DNA from: Actinopolymorpha alba DSM 45243
GTDB taxonomy: Bacteria; Actinomycetota; Actinomycetes; Propionibacteriales; Actinopolymorphaceae
Assembly: GCF_000373925.1 (NCBI RefSeq)
Contig: NZ_KB892757.1
Coordinates: 102,618 to 166,617 of the forward strand
DNA: 64,000 nucleotides
Direction of reading: 5' to 3'
Part shown: piece after piece, positions 34,321 to 42,512 of the stretch
How the letters are laid out: the number at the start of each line of letters is the position of its first letter
Position numbering within the stretch: position 1 is the stretch's first letter
Made by a program: the position numbers and the translations under genes
The notes under the pieces: model-generated
What the model saw: the letters and a program-made list of their open reading frames with translations, nothing else
What the model was told of the DNA's origin: nothing
The model's database searches: none

Positions 34321-35325
34321 ATGAGACATGGGCTTCCGCCCCCGGGCGGGATCGTAGTGGGAGCCGACGACGGGCGGTCGGCCCACGGTGCGGTGATCTG
34401 GGCGGCGCGCGCGGCATGGGCGCGCCGCCTTCCCGTGGTCGTTTGCCATGCCTATCAGCCCACCGGCGGGCGGGAGCTCGAGTGCGCCGCACGTAACCGT
34501 GCCTGGCGCACGGCGACGTACGCCGCGGAGATCGCCCAGGCGGAGGCGCCGGGCGTGGAGGCGGTGCCATGGGTGGCTGAGGGTTCGCCGTCGCAGGTGC
34601 TGGTCGGCGCCGTCAAGGATCCCGAACTCATCGTGGTCGGCTTCCGTAGCCGCGGCCGGTTGGCCGCCGAGCTCGTCAGCTCCCTCGGCGAGCGGCTGGA
34701 CCTGTCCGGCCCCTGCCCGATCGTGGCCGTGCCGTCGCGGATCGGTGGACTGGGCCGGAACTCGCCTGGCCGGCGGGGCCGCGGTACGCGGCGGACGGGC
34801 CGGGTCGTGGTCGCGACGGCGGTGTACGGCGACAACGACGAGGTCCTGCGGTTCGCCTCCGATGAGGCTGACCGGTGGGGCGCCCACGTCGTGGAAGTGC
34901 CGGTTCCGTGGTTCGGTCCGGGCGTTCCCGACGCTCACGAATCGCTTTTGGTGACCGCCAAGGATGCGGACCTGCTCGTGATGGGTAGGGCAGTCGGTGA
35001 CGTGACGCCGACCGTACCGTTCCTGTACTCACATTCGCCGACGAGCCATTCAGACGGGACGTGGGGACCACCCCCACCGACCACACTGGCAGGCGCGCTC
35101 GGGTGGGTGGGCCCCGCGGGCGAAACCCGTGGGAGCCGGATCCCACACTGTGAGTCGCGCCGGGTCTCGGTCCCGGTTGCCGTCGTTCCGGTGACGGAGC
35201 GCGCGGCGACCACGGTGGGCGCGGGTACCCCGACCGGCACCACGGCGGCCCTCCTGGCGACCAGCGGGACAGGGACCGCCGTCATGACGCGGCCGGTGCC
35301 GCGGGCGCACGCTGGACGTTGGTAG
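34321..35325 (+). CDS. Universal stress protein, two domains, second one degenerate and repeat-invaded
   Basis: About 334 residues. Domain 1 (residues 10-140) is a normal UspA fold (GGIVVGADDGRSAHGAVIWA, then LIVVGFRSRGRLAAELVSSL). Domain 2 (from about residue 160, RVVVATAVYGDNDEVLRFAS) loses similarity after LLVMGRAVGDVTP. A palindromic-element copy encodes residues about 261-276 (GWVGPAGETRGSRIP), after which strand-like VSVPVAVVPVTE resumes the fold. The ATG at 34321 has GGAGG at 10 bp; ATG 34312 is an alternative. Followed 43 bp later by the devR-like gene. Confidence 0.83.
   Translation: MRHGLPPPGGIVVGADDGRSAHGAVIWAARAAWARRLPVVVCHAYQPTGGRELECAARNRAWRTATYAAEIAQAEAPGVEAVPWVAEGSPSQVLVGAVKDPELIVVGFRSRGRLAAELVSSLGERLDLSGPCPIVAVPSRIGGLGRNSPGRRGRGTRRTGRVVVATAVYGDNDEVLRFASDEADRWGAHVVEVPVPWFGPGVPDAHESLLVTAKDADLLVMGRAVGDVTPTVPFLYSHSPTSHSDGTWGPPPPTTLAGALGWVGPAGETRGSRIPHCESRRVSVPVAVVPVTERAATTVGAGTPTGTTAALLATSGTGTAVMTRPVPRAHAGRW
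35101..35148 (-). repeat. Palindromic element, copy 5 (inside a universal stress gene)
   Basis: Reverse-orientation copy (GGGTGGGTGGGCCCCGCGGG ... CCGGATCCCACAC). It is read through in frame within the second Usp domain. Confidence 0.82.
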
Positions 35326-35368
35326 CGGGGGTTGAGCTCTGCGGTGACGGAGAGGGTGAGGTGTCGGG

Positions 35369-36025
35369 ATGACCATCAAGGTCTTCCTCCTGGACGACCA
35401 TGAGGTAGTCCGCCTGGGCCTGCGACAGCTGCTCGAGGAGGAGACCGACATCCAGGTCGTGGGCGAGGCTTCTACCGCGTCGCAGGCGCGGGCGCGCATA
35501 CCCGCGCTCCGTCCTGACGTCGCGGTCCTGGATGTGCGGCTCCCCGACGGAGACGGTGTCACCGTCTGCCGGGACATCCGGTCCTCGATGGACCCGCCGC
35601 CGGCATGCCTGATGCTGACGTCGTTCTCCGACGACGAGGCGTTGTTCGACGCGATCATGGCGGGCGCGGCCGGCTACCTGCTCAAGCAGGTCAGCAGCAA
35701 CGACCTGGTGGGCGCGGTGCGCCGGCTCTCGTCCGGGGAGTCGATGCTCGATCCGGCGCTCACGGCCGCGGTGCTCGAACGCCTGCGCAAAGGACCTGAC
35801 CAGGAGGATCCGAGGTACGCCTCGCTGACCGAACAGGAGCGGCGGATCCTCGACCTGATCGCGGCGGGAATGACGAACCGCCAGATCGCGCAGACGATGT
35901 TCCTCGCCGAGAAGACCGTGAAGAACTACGTCTCGGGCATGCTGCGCAAACTCGGCATGGAACGCCGCACCGAGGCGGCCGTGTTCGCGGTGGAGCGCGC
36001 CCGAAAGGCTCTCGGCTCGCCGTAG
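35369..36025 (+). CDS. devR: DevR/DosR-like NarL-family response regulator
   Basis: A 218-residue regulator. The receiver has acidic pocket DDHEVV, phospho-acceptor Asp55 in VAVLDVRLPDGDG, LTSFSDDEA and GYLLKQ; the LuxR-type HTH (residues 148-210) contains LAEKTVKNYVSGMLRKLGME, which is almost identical to the DNA-contacting helix of mycobacterial DosR. That match predicts the same GGGAC-type target, and such boxes are indeed scattered around. It has its own ATG 43 bp after the Usp gene, so it is probably co-transcribed and positively autoregulated through the box at 34.23 kb. Confidence 0.94.
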   Translation: MTIKVFLLDDHEVVRLGLRQLLEEETDIQVVGEASTASQARARIPALRPDVAVLDVRLPDGDGVTVCRDIRSSMDPPPACLMLTSFSDDEALFDAIMAGAAGYLLKQVSSNDLVGAVRRLSSGESMLDPALTAAVLERLRKGPDQEDPRYASLTEQERRILDLIAAGMTNRQIAQTMFLAEKTVKNYVSGMLRKLGMERRTEAAVFAVERARKALGSP

Positions 36026-36041
36026 GGCAGGGGAGGTCCCG

Positions 36042-36914
36042 GTGGCTGAGGAGGCGCGGCCGATCACCGTCGGGGTGGATGGCAGTGCGGGCAGCGCACT
36101 GGCGATCCGGTGGGCGATCGACGAGGCGCGCAGCCGACGGGCACCGCTTCGCCTGGTGCATGCGTACCAGATGTCCAGCGTCATCGGGTGGTACCCACCC
36201 AGCGACTACGACGTCTACGGCATCAGGCTGGCGGCTGAGGACGTGCTCGCCAGTTCGCTCGCGGAGACCCGCGGACGCGTGGACGACCTGTCGGTGACGG
36301 GAACGACCGTCCCCGGCATGCGGGTCGGAGTACTCCTGGACGAGTCCGAACGCGCGAACCTTCTGGTGGTGGGTGCGCGCGGCCTCGGACGGCTGACCGC
36401 GACGGCGCTCGGATCGGTGAGCTCGGCGGTGGCGGCGCGCGCGGCGTGCCCGGTGGTGGTGATCCGTGGCCTCCCGTCCCGACCCGACGGACCCGTCGTG
36501 GTCGGTGTCGACGGGACCGACCTGTCCGAGGACGTCCTGCAGTGCGCGTTCGACCACGCCAGCAGGTACTCCCTGCCGTTGCGGGCCGTCATGTGCTGGG
36601 CGCCTCGCGCCGCTGGGCTGCTCCGCCGGACCCGTGAGGAGCGGCCGCCGGCGGAGGAACGGACCCGGGCGGCGCTGACGATGGCCGAGGCGCTGGCGGG
36701 TTGGCAGGAGAAGTACCCCGATGTCCGGGTCGAGCGGCATGTCATCGAACGGCAGCCCGTCGAAGGGCTGCTCGAGGAGTCGCTGCACGCGCGGCTGCTG
36801 GTGGTCGGTGCGCACGGACGGCACGCGATCGCCGACACACTGCTTGGTTCGGTGAGCCAGGGCGTCCTGCACCATGCCACCTGCCCCGTCGCCGTGGTGC
36901 ACGGAAGCCGATAG
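36042..36914 (+). CDS. Universal stress protein, tandem domains
   Basis: A 290-residue protein with two complete UspA domains. Domain 1: ITVGVDGSAGSALAIRWAID to VVGARGLGRLTATALGSVSSAVAARAACPVVVI. Domain 2: PVVVGVDGTDLSEDVLQCAF to VVGAHGRHAIADTLLGSVSQGVLHHATCPVAVV. Both have the G-x2-G-x9-G(S) ATP-binding motif. The GTG start has GGGAGG upstream and lies 16 bp after devR, so one operon. This is the tandem type (Rv2005c/Rv2623-like) induced by DosR in mycobacteria. Confidence 0.93.
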   Translation: MAEEARPITVGVDGSAGSALAIRWAIDEARSRRAPLRLVHAYQMSSVIGWYPPSDYDVYGIRLAAEDVLASSLAETRGRVDDLSVTGTTVPGMRVGVLLDESERANLLVVGARGLGRLTATALGSVSSAVAARAACPVVVIRGLPSRPDGPVVVGVDGTDLSEDVLQCAFDHASRYSLPLRAVMCWAPRAAGLLRRTREERPPAEERTRAALTMAEALAGWQEKYPDVRVERHVIERQPVEGLLEESLHARLLVVGAHGRHAIADTLLGSVSQGVLHHATCPVAVVHGSR

Positions 36915-36916
36915 CC

Positions 36917-36951
36917 GGGACCATCGTCGGCCGGAGCGGGACTATCGGCCA
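36917..36951. promoter_or_regulatory. Pair of degenerate DosR-type boxes
   Basis: GGGAC-CATC-GTCGG (36917-36930) and GGGAC-TATC-GGCCA (36938-36951) are 21 bp apart start to start, two helical turns. The second has one mismatch, the first two. They precede the hemerythrin gene by about 93 bp. Paired DosR sites are usual in known regulons. Confidence 0.5.
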
Positions 36952-37043
36952 CAGCGCGGTGCGGGATCTCCACCTGATCCTGGGAGTGATCGAACTCCCG
37001 GGGCGGCGACCGCCGGCCTCGTGTGGTCTGGCAAGGAGGAAGA

Positions 37044-37550
37044 ATGGCGGAGTTGATTGAGCTGCGTCGCAAGCACGCGGAGTTTGGCGCCGCGCTGGAT
37101 ACTCTCCGGCGAACCGCCGATGAGATGGAGAGCGGGACCAGGCTCGAGCTGTGGGATCGGCTCACCGCCACCGTCGGATTTCTCGTCCACGACCTGCTGC
37201 CCTACACCTCGGTGGAGGACGAGATCCTCTATCCAGCCTTGGCAGCAGCGTCGGAGACGTCGACGCCGATCGACGTCCTGCGGGCTGAGCATGTCGAGAT
37301 CGCGCGGATGACCGGCGAACTGGACGAAGCCCGGCGTTCCCTGCCCTTGGGCGAAAACGGAGCGTGGACGAACCTTCGGCGCCTTCTTTACGGCTTGCAT
37401 GCCGTGGCTCGCCTCCATTTCACGGTGGAGGACGAGATTGTGCTGCCGTTGTTGGAGTCTGACCTTGACGCGCGGGATGCCGAGGAGATCGCGGACGCGA
37501 TGCGGGCGGTCGTACATAACACCATGCTGTCGCCTGCCTATCAGGCGTAA
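37044..37550 (+). CDS. Hemerythrin-like HHE domain protein
   Basis: A 168-residue helical-bundle protein. Metal-ligand-type residues occur in RRKHAEFG, FLVHDLLPYTSVEDEILYP, LRAEHVEIAR and LHAVARLHFTVEDEIVLPLL, i.e. two H...HxxxE half-sites. The ATG at 37044 has AAGGAGGAAGA. Hemerythrins bind O2 or NO at a di-iron site, fitting a hypoxia/NO-response locus. No C-terminal domain is present. Confidence 0.9.
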   Translation: MAELIELRRKHAEFGAALDTLRRTADEMESGTRLELWDRLTATVGFLVHDLLPYTSVEDEILYPALAAASETSTPIDVLRAEHVEIARMTGELDEARRSLPLGENGAWTNLRRLLYGLHAVARLHFTVEDEIVLPLLESDLDARDAEEIADAMRAVVHNTMLSPAYQA

Positions 37551-37574
37551 CCGGATCGCCGAGATCGGGTGGCA

Positions 37575-37588
37575 GGGCCTTTGGGCCC
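37575..37588. promoter_or_regulatory. DosR-type box (perfect, C variant)
   Basis: GGGCC-TTTG-GGCCC fits GGG[A/C]C-N4-G[G/T]CCC exactly. It lies 58 bp upstream of the nitroreductase gene and 25 bp after the hemerythrin stop. Confidence 0.65.
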
Positions 37589-37645
37589 CGGCCCAGGGTG
37601 CCTCGGCCTCTGGGGGCAAGGACGGCGAACGACGAACCTCGAACC

Positions 37646-38629
37646 ATGTCTCGGCGGCATGTCCTGACCTCTGGAGAGGAACGTCGTGTCGTGGACGCGG
37701 CGATCCGCGCGCCGTCGGTCCTCAACACGCAGCCGTGGCGATTCGTGTTCAGTGACGACCGTCTGGAGGTCTGGGAGGACCCCGACCGGTTGTTGCCGGA
37801 CACGGATCCCGACGGCCGGTTCATGGCCGTGTCGTGTGGTGCCGCGGCATACAACGCCTGCCTCGCGATCCGCTCGCTCGGGCACGAGGCGTGGATCCAG
37901 GTGCAGCCCCGTCCGCAGTCGGAACACCTCGCGGCCGCCGTCCACATCGGGGTCCGCCGCCCGGTCGCGTCGGAGGACTTCGCGAAGTTCGACATGATCC
38001 CGGCCCGCCACACCGCGCGGGGGCCCTACCGCGAGTGGCGGCTGCCGTTCTCCCTCATCACCCGGCTGGAGGAGGCCGCGGAGGCGGAGGGCGCGTACTT
38101 TCGGGTGCTCACCACCCACGAGACGGAGCGGGTACGTCACATCATCCAGGCCGCCGAGCAGGTCGAGGAAGGCGAGCGCGATCTCGACCAGGAGATGGCG
38201 TCCTGGATCGGGGAGCGGCGGGTCGAGGACGGTATCCCCGCCGCCGCGCTGGGGCCCCGCCCGGTGGACCGGCGCACCCCGGTTCGCGACCTGGATCCGC
38301 ACGGTCACACCGGCCCGCGCGACCTCGCGACGTTTGAGCGGCGCCCCACTCTGGCCGTGCTGGCGACGCCGGGTGACTCGCACAAGGACTGGGTACGTGC
38401 CGGGATGGCGCTGGAGTGCGTCCTGCTGACCGCCGCACTGCACGGCGTCGCCGCGTCGTTCTTGAACGCACCGGTCGAACGTGGTGACCGCGCTCAGCTG
38501 CGGTCGACCGCGCTCGGTCTTGAGTATCCGCAAATGGTGTTGCGGCTGGGATATCCGCAGGGTGGCTCGGTCCCGACACCACGACGACCTGCCGAGCAGG
38601 TGACCTCGACAGGAAGGTCTCGCCAATGA
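37646..38629 (+). CDS. Acg-type nitroreductase-family protein
   Basis: A 327-residue protein of the double nitroreductase (Acg/Rv2032) type. The N-terminal half has AAIRAPSVLNTQPWRFVFSD, the FMN-site region; the C-terminal half has DWVRAGMALECVLLTAALHGVAASFLNAPVE and LRLGYPQGGSVPTPRRP. Acg proteins bind FMN but lack normal nitroreductase activity and are strongly DosR-dependent in M. tuberculosis. The ATG at 37646 is used. The stop overlaps the next start (ATGA). Confidence 0.92.
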   Translation: MSRRHVLTSGEERRVVDAAIRAPSVLNTQPWRFVFSDDRLEVWEDPDRLLPDTDPDGRFMAVSCGAAAYNACLAIRSLGHEAWIQVQPRPQSEHLAAAVHIGVRRPVASEDFAKFDMIPARHTARGPYREWRLPFSLITRLEEAAEAEGAYFRVLTTHETERVRHIIQAAEQVEEGERDLDQEMASWIGERRVEDGIPAAALGPRPVDRRTPVRDLDPHGHTGPRDLATFERRPTLAVLATPGDSHKDWVRAGMALECVLLTAALHGVAASFLNAPVERGDRAQLRSTALGLEYPQMVLRLGYPQGGSVPTPRRPAEQVTSTGRSRQ

Positions 38630-39528
38630 CGTGGCAACCTACCCGGACGCCGATCGTGGTGGGCGTCCCGGGCAGCCGGAGTGTGTCCGTTGAACGGACG
38701 GCCCCTCCCGACGGGCCGGTCGGCCTCGGACTTCCGGTGCGCTGGGCGGCGCGGGAGGCGATGCTGCGCGGGGTACCCCTGTGGCTCGTGCACGCCTACC
38801 TGGGCGGACGGCGGGCCGCGGCGGGAGGTGCGCAGCGGGCGGTCCACACCCTGGAGCGGACCATGGACCTGCTGGCCGCGGAGTATCCGGAGCTCCCGGT
38901 GGCGATGTACGCCCGCTGCGGTGCCACCGTGGCCGCGCTCGCCGACCTGGCGGGCGACGCCGGGCTCGTCGTTGTCGGCCGGGACGCTCATGGCCGGGTC
39001 GCCGAGGCGGTGCTCGGGTCGGTCGGCCTGTCGCGGCGGGCGGCGAGCCCGGTGGTCGCCGTACCCACCGAAGCGTCGTACGCCAGCCCGTACGCACCCA
39101 TCGTGGTGGGCGTGGAGACGGCGACTCCGGCACCGGCAGCCCTCGACTTCGCCTTCACCGAGGGCCTGGCCCGTGGGGTGCCCGTCCGATTCGTGCTGTG
39201 CCAGCCGAGCCGGCCGGGGTACATGTCTTCGACGAGCACCACGGAGGTGGCGGCCGCGCTCCGGTCGGCTGTCGCCGCGTACCGGAACGCCTATCCGGCG
39301 GTGAACGTGCGCACGGAGGTCGTGGATGGGGAGCCGGACGAGGTGCTCATCAAGGAGTCGATGGATGCCGGGCTGCTCGTACTCGGGCCCGGCCGCGGAT
39401 GGACCGCCGGCTGGCGGCTTCGCCGGCTTGGGCGGGTGGGGCACGACGTCCTACGACACTCGAGCTGTCCGGTGGTGCTGCTGCGCGCCGCGGACGGTTC
39501 GCGCGGCGGCGTGCGCTGTGGCCTCTGA
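38626..39528 (+). CDS. Universal stress protein, tandem domains
   Basis: A 300-residue two-domain UspA protein. Domain 1: TPIVVGVPGSRSV to VVVGRDAHGRVAEAVLGSVGLSRRAASPVVAVP. Domain 2: APIVVGVETATPAPAALDFA to LGPGRGWTAGWRLRRLGRVGHDVLRHSSCPVVLL. Domain 2 has a less regular ATP motif. Coupled to the preceding nitroreductase gene by a 4-bp overlap. Its stop codon lies in the first unit of a 13-bp tandem repeat. Confidence 0.9.
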   Translation: MTWQPTRTPIVVGVPGSRSVSVERTAPPDGPVGLGLPVRWAAREAMLRGVPLWLVHAYLGGRRAAAGGAQRAVHTLERTMDLLAAEYPELPVAMYARCGATVAALADLAGDAGLVVVGRDAHGRVAEAVLGSVGLSRRAASPVVAVPTEASYASPYAPIVVGVETATPAPAALDFAFTEGLARGVPVRFVLCQPSRPGYMSSTSTTEVAAALRSAVAAYRNAYPAVNVRTEVVDGEPDEVLIKESMDAGLLVLGPGRGWTAGWRLRRLGRVGHDVLRHSSCPVVLLRAADGSRGGVRCGL

Positions 39529-39554
39529 CTGTGGTCTCTGACTGTGGCCTCTGA
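39516..39554. repeat. Three 13-bp tandem repeats at a gene end
   Basis: CTGTGGCCTCTGA occurs three times in tandem, the middle unit with T for C. The first unit carries the TGA stop of the universal stress gene; each later unit also ends in TGA. Confidence 0.85.
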
Positions 39555-39620
39555 CGACGAGGGGGAAGCCATGATGGTCCTGGGGGTTCTGAACGGTGGT
39601 GCCCACCCGCGGACGAGTCC

Positions 39621-41996
39621 GTGAGCGGCCCCGCGCTCCAGCCCGCCACCGGGAATCCCCAGCGGGCGGGGGTGGCTCGCCGCGTCGAGGTACGCGGCAC
39701 GGTTCAGGGAGTGGGGTTCCGGCCCTTCGTGTCCCGGCTCGCACGTCAACTCGGGCTTGACGGGTCGGTGCGTAACGCGGGTGGCCAGGTGGTGATCGAC
39801 GTCGCGGGTGCGGCGGAGGTCGTCGCGTCGTTCCTGGAACGGCTCACGGCTGAGGCGCCCGCGCCCGCAGCGGTGGCCGATGTCGCGGTCGCGGACCTCG
39901 ACGGTGCGGGGCCGGTCGCGGGGAGCGGCTTCCACATCGTGGAGACCCCGATCCGTGCCGGGGACGGAGCCAGTGCGATCGACGGCGACCTCCGGCCCGA
40001 CCTTCCGCCGTGCGCCGACTGCGTCCAGGAACTCTTCGATCCGCGTGCCCGCCGCTACCGGTATCCCTTCGTGAGCTGCGCAGCGTGCGGGCCGCGCGCC
40101 TCGATCGTCGAGGAGCTGCCGTACGAACGGGCCCACACGACGATGGCGGCGTTCCCTATGTGCGCGGCCTGCGAGGCGGAGTACGCGGATCCGACGGAAC
40201 GCCGCTTCCGCGCCGAACTCCTCGCCTGCCCAGACTGCGGGCCGTCCCTCAGCTGGCGTACTGACCCGTCCGCGGCTGGTGTGCGCACGGGGGAGGAGGC
40301 TCTGACGGCGGCGATCGACCTGATCTGCTCGGGCGGGATCGTCGCGGTGAAGAGCGTGGGTGGCTACCAGCTGGTGTGTGATGGCACGCTGCCGCAGACG
40401 GTCGCGCGGTTACGTGCCCGCAAGGGACGCTGGACCAAGCCGTTCGCGGTCATGGTGGCCGACCTGGAGGTGGCCCGGTCCCTCGGCGAGCTGACGTACC
40501 CCGAGGAACGCCTGATCGGGTCCGCGGCGCGGCCGATCGTCCTCGCGCGGGTCGGCAAGCGGCGGCTGCCGATCGCCGCGGGGGTCAGTGCGGGCTCCAG
40601 CCGGATCGGCCTGGTCCTGCCGGCCACACCACTGCACCACCTGCTGCTCCACGGAGTGGACCGGCCGGTGGTCGTGACGAGCGGCAACCGGACGAACGAG
40701 CCGATCGTCGTCGACGATGAGGAGGCGACGGAACGCCTGGGGGAGATCGCCGACGGGTTCCTGACCCATGACCTGCCGATCCGCTCCGGGTACGACGAAT
40801 CCGTCGCGCGGGTGGTCGCCGACCGCCCGGTGCTTCTCCGGCGTTCCCGCGGCCACGTACCGTCGCCGCTGCGCCTACCCGTGGCCGCCCGTCAACCGAT
40901 CCTTGCGGTGGGCGCGCAGCGCGCCCACACCTTCGCGCTGGCAGACCGGGACCGGGTGGTGCTCAGCCAACCGCTCGAGGACCTCTCGAACGCGATGACG
41001 CTCGAGGTCTTCGAGCAGGGCCTGGAGCATCTGTCGCGGCTCACCGGCATCACTCCGCGGGTCATCGCGCACGACCCACACCCTGGTTGTCTCTCCACCC
41101 AGTACGCGAGTCGTTGGCCGGCCAGCCAGCGAATCTCCGTACAACACCATCACGCCCAGGTCGCCTCGTGCGCCGCCGAGCACGGCGTGGCCGGCCGGTT
41201 CATCGGCATCGCCTATGACGACGGCCTGGCCATGGGCGACGACGGGACGCTGTGGGGCGGTGAGGTCCTGGTCGCCGACCTGCGGGCCTACCGCCGGGTG
41301 GGGAGATTCGGCGCCGCACCGTTACCGGGAGGGGAGGTGGCGGTGCGGCGCCCGGCCCGAGCAGTACTCGGTTACCTGCTGGCGGGCGAGCGGCTCGGTG
41401 GAGCACCGATCGATCCCGACCTGGTCGACGCGTTCGTCCAGCGGCTGCCCGACCGGGAGGTCGAGACGGTCCGGAAGATGCTGCGGGCCGACGTCAACAG
41501 TCCCTTGACAACGAGCGCGGGCCGGCTCTTTGACGCCGCCGCGTGCGTGCTGCGCCTGCGGGAGGACGCGTCGTACGACGGTGAGGCCGCGACCATGCTG
41601 GAGGCGGCCGCCCACCACGCCGAGATGGCCGAGGAACTGCCCTGGCGGGTGGTGACCGTTGACGACCTGCGCGTCTACGACCCCACGCCGACGCTCGCCG
41701 CACTCCTGGCCGGGGTCGAGCAGGGGCTGCCGATCAGCGCGCTGGCGGCGGCGTTCCACACGACGCTTGCCTCCGTCACCGCGGCGTTCTGCGTGGACGC
41801 GGGCCGGGAGACCGGTGTGCGCACCGTCTGCCTGTCAGGGGGCGCCTTCCAGGACGGCCTGCTCACAACGATGGTCATGGAAGCATTGGGCGCGGAGGGC
41901 TTCGAGGTTCATGTCAACGAAGCCGTCCCGGCGAATGACAGTGGGGTGAGCTACGGCCAGGCCGTGGTCGCCGCGGCCCGGATAGCCGCGGGATGA
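39621..41996 (+). CDS. hypF: Carbamoyltransferase HypF (hydrogenase maturation)
   Basis: A 791-residue protein with the full HypF layout. Residues 18-105 are an acylphosphatase domain (VRGTVQGVGFRPFVSRLA), 130-210 two zinc-finger-like motifs (CADC ... CAACG, CAACEAEYADP ... CPDCGPSL), 225-400 a YrdC domain, and 405-785 the Kae1-like carbamoyltransferase domain (VQHHHAQVASCAAEH, LSGGAFQDGLL). It makes the thiocyanate intermediate for CN ligands of [NiFe]-hydrogenase. No hydrogenase or other hyp gene is present here, so partners must lie elsewhere. The GTG start is followed by the domain within 20 residues. Confidence 0.94.
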   Translation: MSGPALQPATGNPQRAGVARRVEVRGTVQGVGFRPFVSRLARQLGLDGSVRNAGGQVVIDVAGAAEVVASFLERLTAEAPAPAAVADVAVADLDGAGPVAGSGFHIVETPIRAGDGASAIDGDLRPDLPPCADCVQELFDPRARRYRYPFVSCAACGPRASIVEELPYERAHTTMAAFPMCAACEAEYADPTERRFRAELLACPDCGPSLSWRTDPSAAGVRTGEEALTAAIDLICSGGIVAVKSVGGYQLVCDGTLPQTVARLRARKGRWTKPFAVMVADLEVARSLGELTYPEERLIGSAARPIVLARVGKRRLPIAAGVSAGSSRIGLVLPATPLHHLLLHGVDRPVVVTSGNRTNEPIVVDDEEATERLGEIADGFLTHDLPIRSGYDESVARVVADRPVLLRRSRGHVPSPLRLPVAARQPILAVGAQRAHTFALADRDRVVLSQPLEDLSNAMTLEVFEQGLEHLSRLTGITPRVIAHDPHPGCLSTQYASRWPASQRISVQHHHAQVASCAAEHGVAGRFIGIAYDDGLAMGDDGTLWGGEVLVADLRAYRRVGRFGAAPLPGGEVAVRRPARAVLGYLLAGERLGGAPIDPDLVDAFVQRLPDREVETVRKMLRADVNSPLTTSAGRLFDAAACVLRLREDASYDGEAATMLEAAAHHAEMAEELPWRVVTVDDLRVYDPTPTLAALLAGVEQGLPISALAAAFHTTLASVTAAFCVDAGRETGVRTVCLSGGAFQDGLLTTMVMEALGAEGFEVHVNEAVPANDSGVSYGQAVVAAARIAAG

Positions 41997-42003
41997 TGAC
42001 GCT

Positions 42004-42140
42004 GCCTTTACTCAAGCCCTCACGCAGACAGCTCGCGACATCGTGAAGGGGAGCGGGAGGCGACTTGGCGGAGATCTCTCGGCTTCTTTGCCGAAACTCC
42101 TCCGCCAAGTCATCGGAACCTCGACGGCGATTTCGCATAG
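42004..42140. repeat. Intergenic TCGGC/GCCGA element, copy 2 (fullest)
   Basis: Core hairpin CTTGGCGGAG (42064-42073) with CTCCGCCAAG (42100-42109), enclosing TCGGC-TTCTTT-GCCGA. The left part (GCGACATCGTGAAGGGGAGC) matches 52239-52265 and the core matches 32613-32657. The three loci together define a family of about 130-140 bp. Confidence 0.8.
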
Positions 42141-42160
42141 TGGGCAACTCTCGACCCAGG

Positions 42161-42229
42161 CCAAGATCATTTCGGGAAGTGGCCCACGTTCCGCGCAGGG
42201 CGTGGGCCACTTCCCCGAAATGATCTTGG
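42161..42229. repeat. 28-bp-arm hairpin
   Basis: CCAAGATCATTTCGGGAAGT plus GGCCCACG (42161-42188) pairs with 42201-42229 with a single bulged base. It is the longest arm in the window and could be a strong bidirectional terminator or the end of a mobile repeat. Confidence 0.8.
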
Positions 42230-42512
42230 TCCGCCGTAGGTTGTCTCACGGGCCGGACTGCTGACGATCTGGTTGATCATGGTCCGGCGACCCCTCAATC
42301 AGATCCAGCAACCTGTCCGGCCGGCCGGCCCTCGCATCCCGATCAGGTGAGGCCGGCGGGATTCTCCGGTGCGGGTCCGGCGAGAGGTGGCCGAATGCGA
42401 CCGACCCCTGGGAATGGCGAAAGACCGTACTTTCCCGGGCCGGTGGCCTCTGACTGCCTCCACGGCGCCCGTGATGGGCTCGTACCCGAAGCGAGGAAGG
42501 TGGTGACGACAA

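Larger units (their letters stand above)
41997..42512. other. Repeat-containing intergenic region before hsp20
   Basis: A 516-bp gap. It holds the second TCGGC/GCCGA element and a very long hairpin (listed), then about 270 bp upstream of the Hsp20 gene where its promoter should be. Only a weak GGGCCGGTGGCC palindrome (about 42439) recalls a DosR site. Confidence 0.6.

Noticed and set aside
39516-39554. CRISPR-like repeat array
   Set aside because: The units are 13 bp, directly adjacent without spacers, and no cas gene is present; a simple tandem repeat.
39621-41996. A [NiFe]-hydrogenase locus
   Set aside because: Only hypF is present. No structural subunit, hypA-E or nickel transporter gene is recognisable.
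42439-42452. A DosR-type box ahead of hsp20 (GGGCCGGTGGCC)
   Set aside because: The spacing is one base short and the right arm has too many mismatches to list as a site.
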